Below, one piece after another: positions 10,616-21,500 of a stretch of DNA of 64,000 nt (position 1 is its first letter; the number at the start of each line of letters is the position of its first letter). Below the pieces are notes generated by a model. It searched no databases, was not told where the DNA came from, and worked only from the letters and a program-made list of their open reading frames with translations. Location: assembly GCF_023091745.1 (NCBI RefSeq), contig NC_068913.1:18246001-18310000 (forward strand). Direction: 5' to 3'. Both the position numbers and the translations under genes were made by a program. The stretch comes from Budorcas taxicolor (taxonomy: Eukaryota; Chordata; Mammalia; Artiodactyla; Bovidae).

Positions 10616-10913
10616 ACCAGCACTTTAATGCATCCTGAAAGGCTTCATCTGCCTATGGTTTCAGGTAAACTGTGTTCTTTCTGCAAAACGTGCAGTAAAT
10701 GATTTTCTACTAAAATATGTTAGCTTGGTAGGAATGTATAAGGATGGATCACTGGATTTTCATATTCTATGTTTTATGTCTTAAAGAAACTTGTGGATTG
10801 TTAATCAATTTTTATGGTAAATCAGTATTGAATAAGCTTCAGACTCAACAGTACTTGAAACCCGAAGAAACTTAAGACTAGACTTCAAAAAACGTTCACT
10901 TTTTTTTTCCCTT

Positions 10914-11715
10914 TTAGCACTTGCTGTGGAGTGCTTGCGCTTTTATTTCCCTCTGCTGCCGCCTGGTTCCCCATTAGCCATCGCCATGGGTTTTGGAGAC
11001 CTAAAAAGCCCCACAGGCCTCCAGGTGCTCAACGACTACTTGGCGGACAAGAGCCACATTGAGTGGTGCGTGCCATCAAAAGCAGATGTGGGAGTATTTG
11101 AAGCCGTCTCCAGCCCACCATTTGCCAACTTGTGTCATGCCCTCCGTTGGTATAGTCACATCACCTCTTACGAAAAGGGAAAGGCCAGCCTGTCAGGAGT
11201 GAAGAAGGCCTTGGGCAAGTAAGGCCCTGCTAATGTGGCAGACACCACAGAAAGTGGAGCTACAGATGGTAAAGATGAAGATGATGGCGTTGATCGCTTC
11301 AGATCTGAGGAGGAGGAGGAACGTGAAGAAGCCAAGGGGTGAAGAGAAGAGTGCCTTGCACAGTATGAGTCAAAGAAAGCCAAAAATCCAGACCTTGTTG
11401 CCAAGTCTTCCAACTTATTAGACGTGAAACCTTGGGATGGTGAGACAGGCTCGCAGGACTAGAGGAGTGCATCAGAAGCGTTCAAGAGGACGGCTTGGTC
11501 CAGGCCTCTTCTAAACTAGTTCTGGTTGGTATGGCATTAAAAAACTTCAAATCCAGTGTGTAGTTGAAGATGGCAAAGTTGAGACAGACATGCTGGATGG
11601 AGGAGCAGATCACTGCTTTTGTCGAGTATGTACAGTCTATGGACCTGGCTGCATTCAACAAGATCTAAAATCCACTGTGGATCAGTGCCCTGAAATAAAC
11701 GTTTGAAAAATAAAA
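10914..11715 (+). pseudogene. EEF1B2: EEF1B2 processed pseudogene
   Basis: Intronless copy of the mRNA for translation elongation factor eEF1-beta, the GTP-exchange subunit that recharges eEF1A. The 5' UTR-like start (tgctgccgcctggttcccca) leads to an ATG at 10986 in good context. The first ~78 codons read MGFGDLKSPTGLQVLNDYLA and match the GST-like N-terminal domain closely. A stop (TAA, 11220-11222) then breaks the frame. The rest is still readable in pieces: the acidic stretch (gatgaagatgatggcg), the (SKKAK) linker, and the C-terminal exchange domain ending at aacaagatctaa (stop at 11666-11668). There are several substitutions and indels (for example around 11338 and 11455). A 3' UTR with an AATAAA-like signal and a short A-rich tail follows to about 11720. 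No clear TSD was found. The 11168-11413 minus and similar frames are shadows. Confidence 0.93.
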
Positions 11716-11735
11716 ACAAAAAGGTTAGGTTAGAT

Positions 11736-11962
11736 TGTGTGCACAGGCTAAGTTGTTTCAGTCTTGTCCAACTCTTTGTGACCCCATGGACTGAAGCCCT
11801 CCAGGCTCCTCTGTCCATGGGATTCTCTAGGCAAGAATACTAGAGTGGGTTGCCATGCCCTCCTCCAGGGGATCTTCCCAATCCAAGGACAGAACCTGAG
11901 TTGTCTTATGTCTCCTGCACTGCCAGGCGGAGTCTTTACCACTAGGGCCACCTGGAATGCCC
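11736..11962 (-). mobile_element. Bov-tA SINE
   Basis: Minus-strand copy just after the EEF1B2 A-rich tail: ggctaagttgtttcagtctt at the left, head complement ggccacctggaatgccc at the right. Diverged by about one base in ten from the common form. The pseudogene and the SINE are close but separate. Confidence 0.9.
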
Positions 11963-12254
11963 TACATCAGGATGAGAGCAGACAAACTGATTAATCTTTT
12001 TCCAAATCTTTTGCATAAAACTCCAATTATAAACACAGCTCTCTGCCCATCTTCCTGCCACTCCCTGCTTCCACAGACAAGATGTGCTCTTTATTGTGAT
12101 TTGGAAAAGACCAACCATAATGGCTGTCAGTGCTGTTTAAGTAAGAGCTATAATCATATCCACATCATCTCTATGTTTGTTTAAACTCTGTTACTTCTCA
12201 TGTAAATTACAGAAATTGCCCTTGTTCTGGAACAACCTTCCCAAACCATTCTCT

Positions 12255-13010
12255 AGCCCAAGGCTGACTAAGGTAATCTTTCTAAAATATACATTTTGCT
12301 ATTTCTCCCTTTTGCTTAAAATCTTCTGTTGGTCTCCTGTGCTGTGTTCTCTGTTGTTCTGGTCATCTGGAATGATTTCATTACACATGGAAATTAAATG
12401 AGAGTCTTAAATTTAATATTAGAGGGCACATAAGTCAGTCCTTCCTAGGGCATGGCAGCTAAAAGAGGAGAAGTTCAAGAGCTGTCAATGGCCATATTCT
12501 TCACCCCTTGCAGGAACCACAAAGAGAAGCAGAGATGAGAGACAGGGAGCAAGCTGCTGCTTGTGTTGGAAGCCCTGGTTCAAACTGTCCCTAACTCTTG
12601 CCTGTACCCCTGTCCTTCCAGAAGTTGCTTGTTCTGCCCTTCCTTGCATCACATAAGATACCCCAGTACATTCCTATAATGTCCCTCCATTCACCTAGGC
12701 TTAGAAGTAGGTTTTTGTCACTTGCAAATAAGAGTCTTAAGTTAGAACAGCTTTTAAGGAAAAATACAACTGCTCCTGATACATAGCAAGCACTCTGTTA
12801 ATCCTTGTCATGATCATTTGCCTGATTTTCAGCATCATCCCTGTAACAAAAGGATACATATCAGTCCTCTTAGGTTACATTAATACAGAATTGGCACTTA
12901 AGAACTAATGACTAGTAATGTAATCAACATTAGTGCAACTGAAGGAAGAAAAAAATAATAGCTTGTAAGGCCCTTCATGATATGGCCCCAGATTATCAAA
13001 ATCACAGCCT
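12255..13010 (+). mobile_element. Degenerate L2 LINE pieces
   Basis: Two L2-like blocks: 12255-12350 (aggtaatctttctaaaatat ... cttaaaatcttctgttggtc, the 3' coding and early 3' part) and 12955-13010 (taaggcccttcatgatatgg). The sequence between them is not recognisable. No open frame. Confidence 0.5.
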
Positions 13011-13150
13011 CCATATAACTCTTAGGAAGATGCTCAGCTTCAAGTAACAGAACACAGACAGACTTACAAGGCATTCTGTTCTCTCTCGTACCAAGAAGGG
13101 TAGACAAAGATAGTGCTGGGAATGGTTTATCAGCTCAACTAAATGATAAT

Positions 13151-13368
13151 GGGGCTTCCCAGGGGGCTCAGTAGTAAGGAATCCGCTGCTAAGCAGGAGC
13201 TACAGGAGACAAGGGTTCGATCCTGGGGTCAGGAAGATCCCCTGGAAAAGGAAATTGCTCCCCACTCCAGTATTCTTGCCTGGAGAATCCCATGGACAGA
13301 GGAGCCTGGAGGGCTACAGTCCATGGGGTCACAAAGAGTTGGACATGACTTAGCGACTAAACTACAAT
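13151..13368 (+). mobile_element. Bov-tA SINE
   Basis: Plus-strand copy with head ggggcttcccagggggctca, B-box-like gggttcgatcc and normal body, ending gacttagcgactaaactaca. The chance frame 13143-13370 reads through it. Confidence 0.92.
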
Positions 13369-13429
13369 AAAATGTTAACGCCTTAGTTCTTTGCAATTTG
13401 AGTCTTTCCTTGATCCCAAGATGGCGGTA

Positions 13430-13625
13430 GCAGCTCCAGACAGTCTTTAAGACTGGATGCTTGGGGCTGGTGCACTGGGACGACCCAGAGGGATGTTACA
13501 GGGAGGGAAGAGGGAGGGGGGTTCAGGATGGGAAACACGTGTATACCTGTGGCAGATTCATGTTGATGTATGGCAAAACCAATACAATAGTGTAAAGTAA
13601 TTAACCTCCAACTAAAAAGAAAAAA
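13430..13625 (+). mobile_element. Ruminant L1 3' UTR end
   Basis: A 5'-truncated L1 tail: tggatgcttggggctggtgc, a G-rich tract (gagggaggggggttcagg), the diagnostic terminal block near 13555-13610 (atgtatggcaaaaccaatac), and a mixed A-rich tail. Only the last ~200 bp is present. The same terminal block recurs at 30265-30310. Confidence 0.85.
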
Positions 13626-13994
13626 AGACTTATGTGAGCATCTTCAATAAGAAAGCAGAGGGCAGCAGCTTTCTCCTTGGGAGGGTCTGCTTTTAGCCTG
13701 GAAAGGAAGCCTCAGCGGACTTGTCCTTAGATCTCATTGGCCAGCACTGGATCACATCTCCAATCCTAGACTCATGATTGTGAAGTGAAAAGTACCTTCA
13801 TTCGTTCTCTAGCTGGCCATAAATCCCTGGACCTGTGCTAGTTATTGGAGGCTTTGTTAGCAGAGAACAGAAAGTGGAGCTGTGTATAATAAGAAGCCAT
13901 ATCTCCCACAGATATATTTCCATTACCACCATCATTGCCACCTCAATTCTAAAAGCCAGTTTAATTGAACTGCCTTTAGCACCCAAGCATGCTA

Positions 13995-14160
13995 TACTCT
14001 CTGTGGTGTCTGGGTCTTTGCACATGACTTTTGCTTTACCCAGAACTCACTGTCTTTGCCTCACTTACTAGCATCTTGGTCTGAATGGCTCCTGCTTCTC
14101 CCTTTAGGCCTCAGTTTCAATACCACTTCCTTTGAAAAGTCTTCCCTGATCCCCAGTACT
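13995..14160 (+). mobile_element. L2 LINE fragment
   Basis: L2 3'-coding type text (tctttgcacatgacttttgc ... ccacttcctttgaaaagtct, tccctgatcc). About 165 bp, adjoining the Tigger-like element. Confidence 0.6.
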
Positions 14161-14203
14161 CCAGCACCTTTTCGTTATTCCCATCTTAGATCCTGGCAAA
14201 CTA

Positions 14204-14893
14204 CAGATCTTCCTCGACCTATGATGGGGCTGTGCCCTGCTAAAACCATTGTAAGTTGAAAATATTGTAAGTTGAAAATGTATTTAATACACCTAACTTA
14301 CTGAACTTACTACTAAGGTAGCTTAGTCCAGCCTACCTTAAATGTTCTTAGAACACTTACATTAGCCTACAGTTGGACAAAATCATCTAACACAAAGCCT
14401 ATTTGATAATAAAAAGTGTTGACTAGCTCACGTAACTTATTGAAGACTGTACTGAAAGTAAAAAACACAATGGTTTTCTGGATATAGAATGGTTGTGATT
14501 GCATGACGGACTGGGAACTGTCTCGTGTCACAAGACAGTATTGTGCCAGATATTGCCAGCATAGGAACAGATCAAAATTCCAAGTATAATTTCTGTCAAA
14601 TGTGTATCACTTTTGTACTATCACAAATCCAAAGCCTATTTGATAATAAAAAGTGTTGACTAGCTCACGTAACTTATTGAAGACTGTACTGAAAGTAAAA
14701 AACACAATGGTTTTCTGGATATAGAATGGTTGTGATTGCATGACGGACTGGGAACTGTCTCGTGTCACAAGACAGTATTGTGCCAGATATTGCCAGCATA
14801 GGAACAGATCAAAATTCCAAGTATAATTTCTGTCAAATGTGTATCACTTTTGTACTATCACAAATCGAACTACTATAAACTGGGGACTGTTTG
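14204..14893 (+). mobile_element. Tigger-like mariner element with internal duplication
   Basis: Terminal sequence cagatcttcctcgacctatg at the left and its diverged inverted partner (complement of ggggactgtttg) at the right, each beside a TA dinucleotide (14202-14203 and 14894-14895). The interior near 14245-14290 has the repeated gtaagttgaaaat motif common in these elements. Non-autonomous, no transposase frame. A perfect 237-bp tandem duplication lies inside; without it the element would be about 450 bp. Confidence 0.65.
14393..14866 (+). repeat. Perfect 2 x 237-bp tandem duplication
   Basis: Copy 1 is 14393-14629 and copy 2 is 14630-14866. Line-by-line comparison shows no difference over all 237 positions. 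Each copy holds cacgtaacttattgaagact near its start and ttttgtactatcacaaatc at its end. The host element is ancient and elsewhere diverged, so the duplication must be much younger than the element. Confidence 0.96.
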
Positions 14894-14895
14894 TA

Positions 14896-15508
14896 TGTTG
14901 TAATTTTCTGTCTACTTATTTATATTCCCTACTAGATTATAATCTTTTGATTGACCGAGTCTTATTTCTCTATGGCCTCACCTAGAACTTGTACATCGTA
15001 GGTGATCAATAGATACTTGTAAAAGTATTAATAAATGGAGTCAAGCACTTTTGGGGTGCACTCAAAATCAACATGTGTTAAAACCACTTAAAAAAGGTCA
15101 CAGGGACATAGATGTTAATTTACTTCTGATTTTTGTTCAAAGGAATAAACAAAAGAGTGTTTTGTTTAAAAAAATTCCTTACAGACATTTACATTTAAAA
15201 GCTTTTGCCATGGTGGTTTCCAAAGAAAGAGAATAGAGAAGGATGATTTCTTGCTCAGGTAGGGATGTATTTATTTTGATTGTCTTACACAAAAACTAAA
15301 GATTCTAGGAGTTTTCAACTAGTCTTTAACTAGTTTTCAGACATATTTTTGCATATGCGTTCATAACATAGAAACTAAACATAGCTGCTAAATGAACTCA
15401 CTTGAATTTTATAAGATGCTATCTTATTCTATAACTACTTGATACCATTAGGAAAAAGCAATAATGTGACATGATGTGACACTTTCAATTCCTTTTGTAA
15501 GCAGATAC
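14896..15508. other. Unassigned
   Basis: About 600 bp, AT-rich; no repeat or gene recognised. Confidence 0.4.
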
Positions 15509-15518
15509 ATTTAAATAA

Positions 15519-15614
15519 ACTCCAGGAGTTTGTGATGGACAGGGAGGCCTGGTGTGCTGCAGTCCACGGGGTCGCAAAGAGTAGGACAAGACTGAGCGAC
15601 TGAACTGAACTGAA
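15519..15614 (+). mobile_element. 96-bp BovB 3' tail with TSD
   Basis: Only the terminal part of BovB: actccaggagtttgtgatgg through gactgagcgactgaactgaa. Flanked by the exact 10-bp repeat atttaaataa at 15509-15518 and 15615-15624. This is a true, extremely short insertion. Confidence 0.9.
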
Positions 15615-15624
15615 ATTTAAATAA

Positions 15625-16315
15625 GGACGGAACGAATGAATGAAATTAAGTGGTAAACAATAATGACTAAATTTGATTAATATAATAGACATCACTTCAA
15701 AATTTTGGCACACTGAAGTTCAATATTGAGATTGTAATTTATATGAAACATCATTCACAAATTGTTAAAAAGAGAATTTACCAAGCATGATGAGTTGAGG
15801 CCTCTTAGGATTTTCAATGTAGTATTGCCACTTTTGCGTGTCATACCCTGGTATATTTTGTCAGTGACCACCCCAAAAGCTGCCCATTTAGGAGTGGGGC
15901 CCGGAGTCGGAGGAGGTTGTCTAACTGGCCCCAGAGGCAAGGCAAGCATCTCTGCCTTGGCTCTAGGGAGCTAGTGGTTCCGGTGTGGCTGGAATGGTCT
16001 GTGACCCTTCTGAAAGCTGTATGGTGCCTATGCCAAGCTCCAACAAGACCATCGCAGAAGAGACCTTTTCTGTTTGGGAAAATGCAAAGGCTAGTTTAGC
16101 AAATGAGTCTTCATTTTGAGAAATGACTCCTGGCTTATGGCTAGGCTCATATAGAGCCTGAATCACTCAACCATCTGGCATAAGATGGCCACAGTACCTC
16201 AGTTCCTGACCTGAAACGATATTGTCTCAGACACTTAGCATAATATCAGTCATTCCCAGCAGTAATCCACATCAAGTAGGCTGAGATGGACGAGAAACCT
16301 ATAAGGCTGCATCTG
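15625..16315. other. Unassigned; two minus-strand open frames
   Basis: Minus-strand frames 15755-15949 and 15963-16166 lie one after the other with a stop between. Their residues look faintly retrovirus-like but I cannot match a family. Base composition here (15890-16060) is richer in GC than its surroundings. Confidence 0.25.
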
Positions 16316-16361
16316 GGGGAGTCGGACACCACTCAAGTGACTTAGCAACAGCAGCAGCAGG
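16316..16361 (+). mobile_element. BovA2 3' end remnant
   Basis: Short tail of a BovA2: gagtcggacaccactcaagt, then gacttagcaacagcagcagc. The rest of the SINE is absent. Confidence 0.7.
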
Positions 16362-16936
16362 GGAAGCCTAAAGACACAGGTATCTTGTATGAGCAAGTAG
16401 TTGCCCTTCTACATTACACGTTCTTCCTTATGTCTCCTGGGAGTTTCTTATGACTAGTGGACCAGGGATAGAGTAACCTGAACCTGGTGTACACATGGCT
16501 TTGCAAGATACACTGGCACCAGGCAGATGACAGGAAGTGCTGCTGGTCTTCAGGGTGGCCCCGAACTATAACTGAGAAGTAAAATGCTTACAAGGGTTAA
16601 ATTTTGAGCAGTAATTTTATGATTCACTCTGTCTAGAAAGGAACATATTATTGTCTGCTTTACCTGAGATCAGGATCTGAGCTGATTCTTGAGCTTTTTA
16701 TTTGGCACAGAGGTGATATTCAAGATCTGTGATAAGAAAGGCAGTTGGAATGTAGCAGTAAAGCTGGGGCTGAAGACCCTCCCTGTGGTGCCAGATGTTA
16801 ACCCTTGTATTGCTGGATCATAAGGAGTCAGAGATGTCTCTGAGGGAAGAACCAGAGTGACTCTGGCAATGGTGGATATAATGGGGCAGGGGGTTTGGGG
16901 TAGCGGCAACATTTTAGAGATGGTTTCAGGTTGAAT
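16362..16936. other. Unassigned
   Basis: About 575 bp without a recognised repeat or gene. Confidence 0.4.
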
Positions 16937-17152
16937 GGGGGCATTCCTGGTGGCTTGGTGGTAAAGAATCTGCCTGCCAATGCAGGAGACACAAGAGACG
17001 CAAATTTGATCCTGGGGGCAGGAAGATTCCATGGGGAAGGAAATGGCAACCCACGCCAGTATTGTTGCCTGGGAAATTCCATGGACAGAGTAGCCTGGAG
17101 GGCTGCAGTCCATGGGGTCGCAAAGAGTCGGAGGCGACAGGGTGGCTGAGCA
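16937..17152 (+). mobile_element. Bov-tA SINE
   Basis: Plus-strand copy (ggcattcctggtggcttggt; internal ccatggggtcgcaaagagtc). Candidate 11-bp direct repeats ggttgaatggg (16929-16939) and ggctgaatgag (17162-17172) match at 9 positions. Long minus-strand frames across it are shadows. Confidence 0.92.
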
Positions 17153-17366
17153 CACAGGCAAGGCTGAATGAGGAAATACTGGGCAGATTTGCTGCTCTGG
17201 TCTGACTCGATGATCAGAGACTTATAAGGATCAAGACTGGACAACTGATGACAAGAAGGTTTTAGGAAAGGGTGGATGGACCTTTCAGAATGGGACTAGA
17301 GTCTGAAAATATCTGTGTCCATGTGAATGCTAAGATGCCTTCATTACAGAAGAGGTTCTTAATAAC

Positions 17367-18631
17367 CGCACAATTGTACTCATCTAACACACTAGCAAAG
17401 TAATGCTCAAAATTCTCCAAGCCAGGCTTCAACAGTACGTGAACCATGAACTTCCAGATGTTCATGCTGGATGTAGAAAAGGTAAAGGAACCAGAGATCA
17501 AAATGCCAACATCTGTTGGATCATAGAAAAAGCAAGAGAATTCCTTTTATTGATTTCTGCTTTATTGGTTACCTGAAAGCCTTTGACTGTAGATCACAAC
17601 AAACTGTGGAAAATTCTGAAAGAGATGGGAATATCAGACCATCTTACCTGCTTCCTGAGAAATGCAGGTCAAGAAGCAACAGTTATACCTGGACATGGAA
17701 TGACAGACTGGTTCCAAACTGGGAAAGGAGTATGTGAAGGCTGTATATTGTCACCCTGCTTACTTAACTTATATGCAGAGTATATCATGCAAAATGCCAG
17801 GCTGGATGAAGCACAAGCTGGAATCAAGATTGCCAGGAGAAATACCACTAACCTCAGATACGCAGATAATACCATTCTTATGGAAAAAAGTGAAGAGGAA
17901 CTAAAGAATGTCTTGATGAAAGTGAAAGAGGAAAGTGTTAAAGCTGGCTTAAAACTCAACATAAAAAGAACTAAGATTATGGCATCCAGTCCCATCACTT
18001 TATGGCAAATAGATGGGGAAACAATGGAAACAGTGACAGATTTTCTTTTCTTGGGCTCCAAAATCACCACAGATGGTGACTGCAGCCATGAAATTAAAAG
18101 ACGCTTGCTCCTTGGAAGAAAAGCTGTGACTAACCTAGACAACATGTTAGAAAGCAGAGACATTATTTTGCCAACAAAGTTCTATCTAGTCAAACCTATG
18201 GTTTTTCCAGTAGTCATGTATGGATGTGAGAGTTGGACCATAAAGAAAGCTGAGCACCTAAGAATTGATGCTTTTGAACTGTGGTATTGGAGAAGACTCT
18301 TCAGAGTCCCTTGGACTGCAAGGAGATCCAACCAGTCCATCCTAAAGGAAATCAGTCCTGAATATTCATTGGAAAGACTGATGTTGAAGCTGAAACTCCA
18401 ATACTGTGGCCACCTGATGTGAAGAACTGACTCATTGGAAAATACCCTAATGCTGGGAAAGGTGGAAGGCAGGAGGAGAAGGGGATGACAGAGGATGACA
18501 TAGTTGGATGACATCACCAACTCAAAGGACATGAGTTTGAGCAGGCTCCAGGAGTTGGTGATGGACAGGCCTGGCACGCTGCAGTCCATGGGGTTGCAAA
18601 GAGTTGGACACGACAGAGCGACTGAACTGTG
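17367..18631 (+). mobile_element. BovB LINE, 5'-truncated, exact TSD
   Basis: About 1.27 kb of plus-strand BovB from the N-terminal RT region to the terminal gagcgactgaactg. Flanked by the exact 10-bp repeat tcttaataac at 17357-17366 and 18632-18641. The coding part is broken near 17540-17590 by a small frameshift; downstream it stays open for 279 codons. Confidence 0.95.
17583..18422 (+). pseudogene. BovB reverse transcriptase remnant
   Basis: A 279-codon open frame of the RTE-clade polyprotein. From its start it reads DHNKLWK (just after the first catalytic Asp motif), then GCILSPCLLNLYAEYI (motif B), LRYADNTILM (motif C), and the C-terminal GCESWTIKKAE and PWTARRSN blocks. The motif C box is YADN instead of YADD, so the second catalytic Asp is lost. 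The start codon is chance: the true protein started far upstream. The upstream part of RT lies in another frame. Confidence 0.9.
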
Positions 18632-18654
18632 TCTTAATAACTAGGAGAACAAAA

Positions 18655-19720
18655 TGACCCCTTCTGTGGGAGTCAGCCCTCCTCCTTCTCCAGCTAGTCT
18701 GTTAGTTCATGGACATAACAGTTGTGATGGCCAGATGGAGGTAATGCTTGAATTCAGTAACATAAATTTCCTTTCCTCAAGATTGATTCATATACTGTTA
18801 GCAACGATGACTAGCAATGCACCTCTAGGGGACCTGATCTACTTCCCTGTGGCAGATAAATTTTTCTGAGTTGGAAATGCCCTTTCATCATGGAGGAGCA
18901 ACATGTATCCTTTCTGGACTTGGATTCGCTCTCCCTGCTTACGTGCATCTCAAGCATCACAGGATTCCATACATGGCTTCTGACAGATGAGCTCACTGCA
19001 TTGCAAAAAGAGAAATATGATAGGCTACTAACTGCCTGGTCTTACTGTATAGATAATTAGTCACCCTGATGATGCCACAACACTACCTAAAAAGTGGCTT
19101 CCCTGGTGGCTCAGACAGTAAAGAATCTGCCTACAATGCAGGAGAATTGGATTCGATCCCTGGGTCAGGAAGATTCCCTGGCTAAGGGAATGGCTACCCA
19201 CTCTAGTATTCTTGCCTGGAGAATCCCATGGATGCAGAAACCTGGTGGGCTACAGTCCATGGGGTCACAAAGAGTCAGACATGACTGAAGGACTCACACA
19301 CACACTATCTAAGAAGTAGCCCCTTGTGATATTGGTGTGCTCTGTTGTAGGAAACTGAACATGAGCAGAACCAGTGATCAATATGATCGATTTTGTTTTC
19401 ATAGACAGAATGTAACCTAGGACCAGGGGGTGAAGACTTCTTTAACATTATACCTACTTTTTCACTTTCAGAATTTTTGCTTTAATTCTTCTTAGAAGAG
19501 CTATTGTTTCTTTAACTCTTCAGTGTAAGGAATTCAGTATTCAATGAAGGGATGCTTCAGCTAAGGGTTAAAAAAAAAGTAAGTTGATTGAATTGACAGC
19601 TGAGACTGCCACCTGGATATGTGAGATTCTTTTTGCAATCAGGGCAAAGATCCTCAGCAAGCTGTGGTGTTGGCTGGAAGCCAAGAGAACTTGGACCAAG
19701 CTGAGGAGGAATCTGTCTTG
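18655..19720 (+). mobile_element. ERVL-like internal (pol) fossil
   Basis: Two non-coding blocks, 18655-19093 and 19304-19720, separated by a Bov-tA. Parts resemble ERVL pol nucleotide sequence: gtggcagataaatttttctg with gccctttcatcatggagg after it (18850-18900), and gagactgccacctggatatg (19601-19620) with tggtgttggctgg later. Frames are full of stops. An old endogenous retrovirus remnant with no LTR seen next to it. Confidence 0.45.
19096..19303 (+). mobile_element. Bov-tA SINE with TSD
   Basis: Plus-strand copy; the 14-bp flanks actacctaaaaagt (19082-19095) and actatctaagaagt (19304-19317) agree at 12 positions. A short (CA)n ends it. It separates two halves of the ERVL-like fossil. Confidence 0.92.
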
Positions 19721-20127
19721 TAAGTCAGCATCCTTCTTATGAATGCCAGCAGAATGGAGGATTTGAACCAGCATTTCCTTGCTAAGTATGCTATTTATTC
19801 TCCTGTTTCCTTTTTAAATGATACTTTAAAATAATTATTTTTTTCCTCTTCTTTCCTCTTTCTTTCAGGGGTATACAATGTTATCTAAGTAGTGGTTGAG
19901 TTTATCATGTAGTCTATAGGCTGCAGAATACGGAGACGGGATTGCGACAGAACTGAAGAGGAATGGACACAGCCAGTGGAAGCCAGAGGTCCTGGCCAAT
20001 ATCTCACCTCTGCGTGCAGTGGCTGGAGATGACTGTGCTTGTCTCCCACTGCAGTTGTGTGAGGACTGGTTGGGTCGTGTGTTATGAGTGATTTTGGCGG
20101 GGGGTGGGGGATATAGGGGAAAAAGGT

Positions 20128-20225
20128 ATGTATTAGAGGGAGAGAGAGAAGGGAGGAGAGGAAGGGAGAGAGAGAGAAAGAATGTGTGACAGAGAGAATG
20201 AATGAGTGTGCGTGTGTGCATGTGT
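20128..20225 (+). repeat. GA-rich polypurine tract merging into TG repeat
   Basis: Near-pure purine from about 20128 to 20183 (agagggagagagagaaggga and similar), then mixed GAATG and (TG)n to 20225. On the other strand it is a polypyrimidine tract. Capable of triplex formation in principle. Confidence 0.8.
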
Positions 20226-21320
20226 ATGGGCAGCCGGAGGGTGGATTGTAGCAGATAGCTTTAGGGTATCTGTATGGTCAGTTGTGATCTCTCCTTTCTC
20301 AGAAAGACTGTTCCTTTGTGCATGGACATGGGCCCAGCAGATTTTCCCTGTGCTGTGTGATTCTGCCTACCTGGCCATGGATGTTTGTCTGGGAGTTGCT
20401 ACCTGATCACGTTCTGCAGCTCGACCATTACCATTTGGAATGATGAGACGGAGAGTTGGAAAGCCATTTGATTCCTGTCACATTAGGGCAGATTCTAGAG
20501 AGAGATTTATAAACTCCTTGATGCCCTGGAGACTCCCCACTTCTTGTCTTTTTGAGCCTTCACCTCTCTTTGGATTTCATGAAATGCTCTGAAACCCTTC
20601 CCATAATCTTCCTTTGTTGTCTAAATTAGCCAGAGTTGCTTTATGTTCCTCACAACCAAAGAACATTAGTTAGCTAATACAGAAATTAAAGACTACCTAC
20701 GTATGGAGTGATCCTGGATGAGGTTGCTTAATTTTAATGAAAAAAAAAAAATTCCATTATTTGTGAAGAAGAAAGGAAGACTTCCAAACTTAACTCTTTC
20801 TTCATGGGGTTATACTTCCCTCCTTATTCCCTTAATTCTGGGTGGGAAAAAAAAATCAGCATTAATTACTGGAATAATCACATTTATTTTTCTAAAGTTA
20901 AATTTTGGATATACAGAGGAGATGGCATGGGGAGGGATGGAAAACACTGTCTGGAATGATTAGTAGCCTAGTGTATCTGGTTTAGTGAGAACTAGGTCAG
21001 ATGGACAAGAAGTGAAGATACATAGACTTGGAGCAAAGGCAAGCAGATGATCACAACAAGCCTAAATACATAAGCCAGATGAAGTCCTCTCACACTAGCT
21101 TCCTCACTCCTGTGCTGTTTTACTAATCCTGCTGCTGCAGAGACAAAAGTAGACCTTCTGGAGGTAGCGGATACAGACAATCAAGAAACTTGCCAAATTA
21201 GTAACATGATGCATTGGTCTCTTTAGGTATCTTATTCGTTAATGTCACCTTCTTCCTGGTCTTTCCAGCTTTCTTCTCACCGAAATATAATAACCTCTAA
21301 TGTATATTAATGAAGTTGTT
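20226..21320. other. Unassigned intergenic sequence
   Basis: About 1.1 kb with no recognised repeat, RNA or gene. Short A-runs occur at 20741-20751 and 20848-20855. Confidence 0.4.
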
Positions 21321-21324
21321 CTCA

Positions 21325-21500
21325 AATCTTAGTAATCCTAAACATTACCTAGGAAGTTCTTGTTAAAACGCATATTCTGGGCCAGCCGCTCAGAGGTCAT
21401 AATTTATTAGGTTCAAGGTGGGACCCAGGAAGCTCAACTTTTAATAAAAACCAAGGTTTTCAAAGGCAGTTAGTCATTGGTTGAGTGACCACATGTAGAT
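21325..21500 (+). mobile_element. MER5A-like hAT fossil
   Basis: Core tacctaggaagttcttgtta, aaacgcatattctgggcc and later gggacccaggaagctcaact fit the MER5A consensus in order. Non-coding. Confidence 0.6.

Noticed and set aside
11233..11421. A separate small protein inside the EEF1B2 copy
   Set aside because: It is an out-of-frame reading of the retrocopy's acidic region and linker.
13418..13440. An L1 5' end (ccaagatggcgg) before the L1 tail at 13430
   Set aside because: The motif recalls some L1 5' ends, but nothing around it supports a 5' UTR and the following L1 text is 3' UTR. Treated as chance.
16670..17244. Two overlapping minus-strand proteins of 163 and 138 codons
   Set aside because: Both are antisense readings of the Bov-tA at 16937-17152 with unique flanks. 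Residues such as CDPMDCSPPG are the usual SINE translation seen at many loci here.
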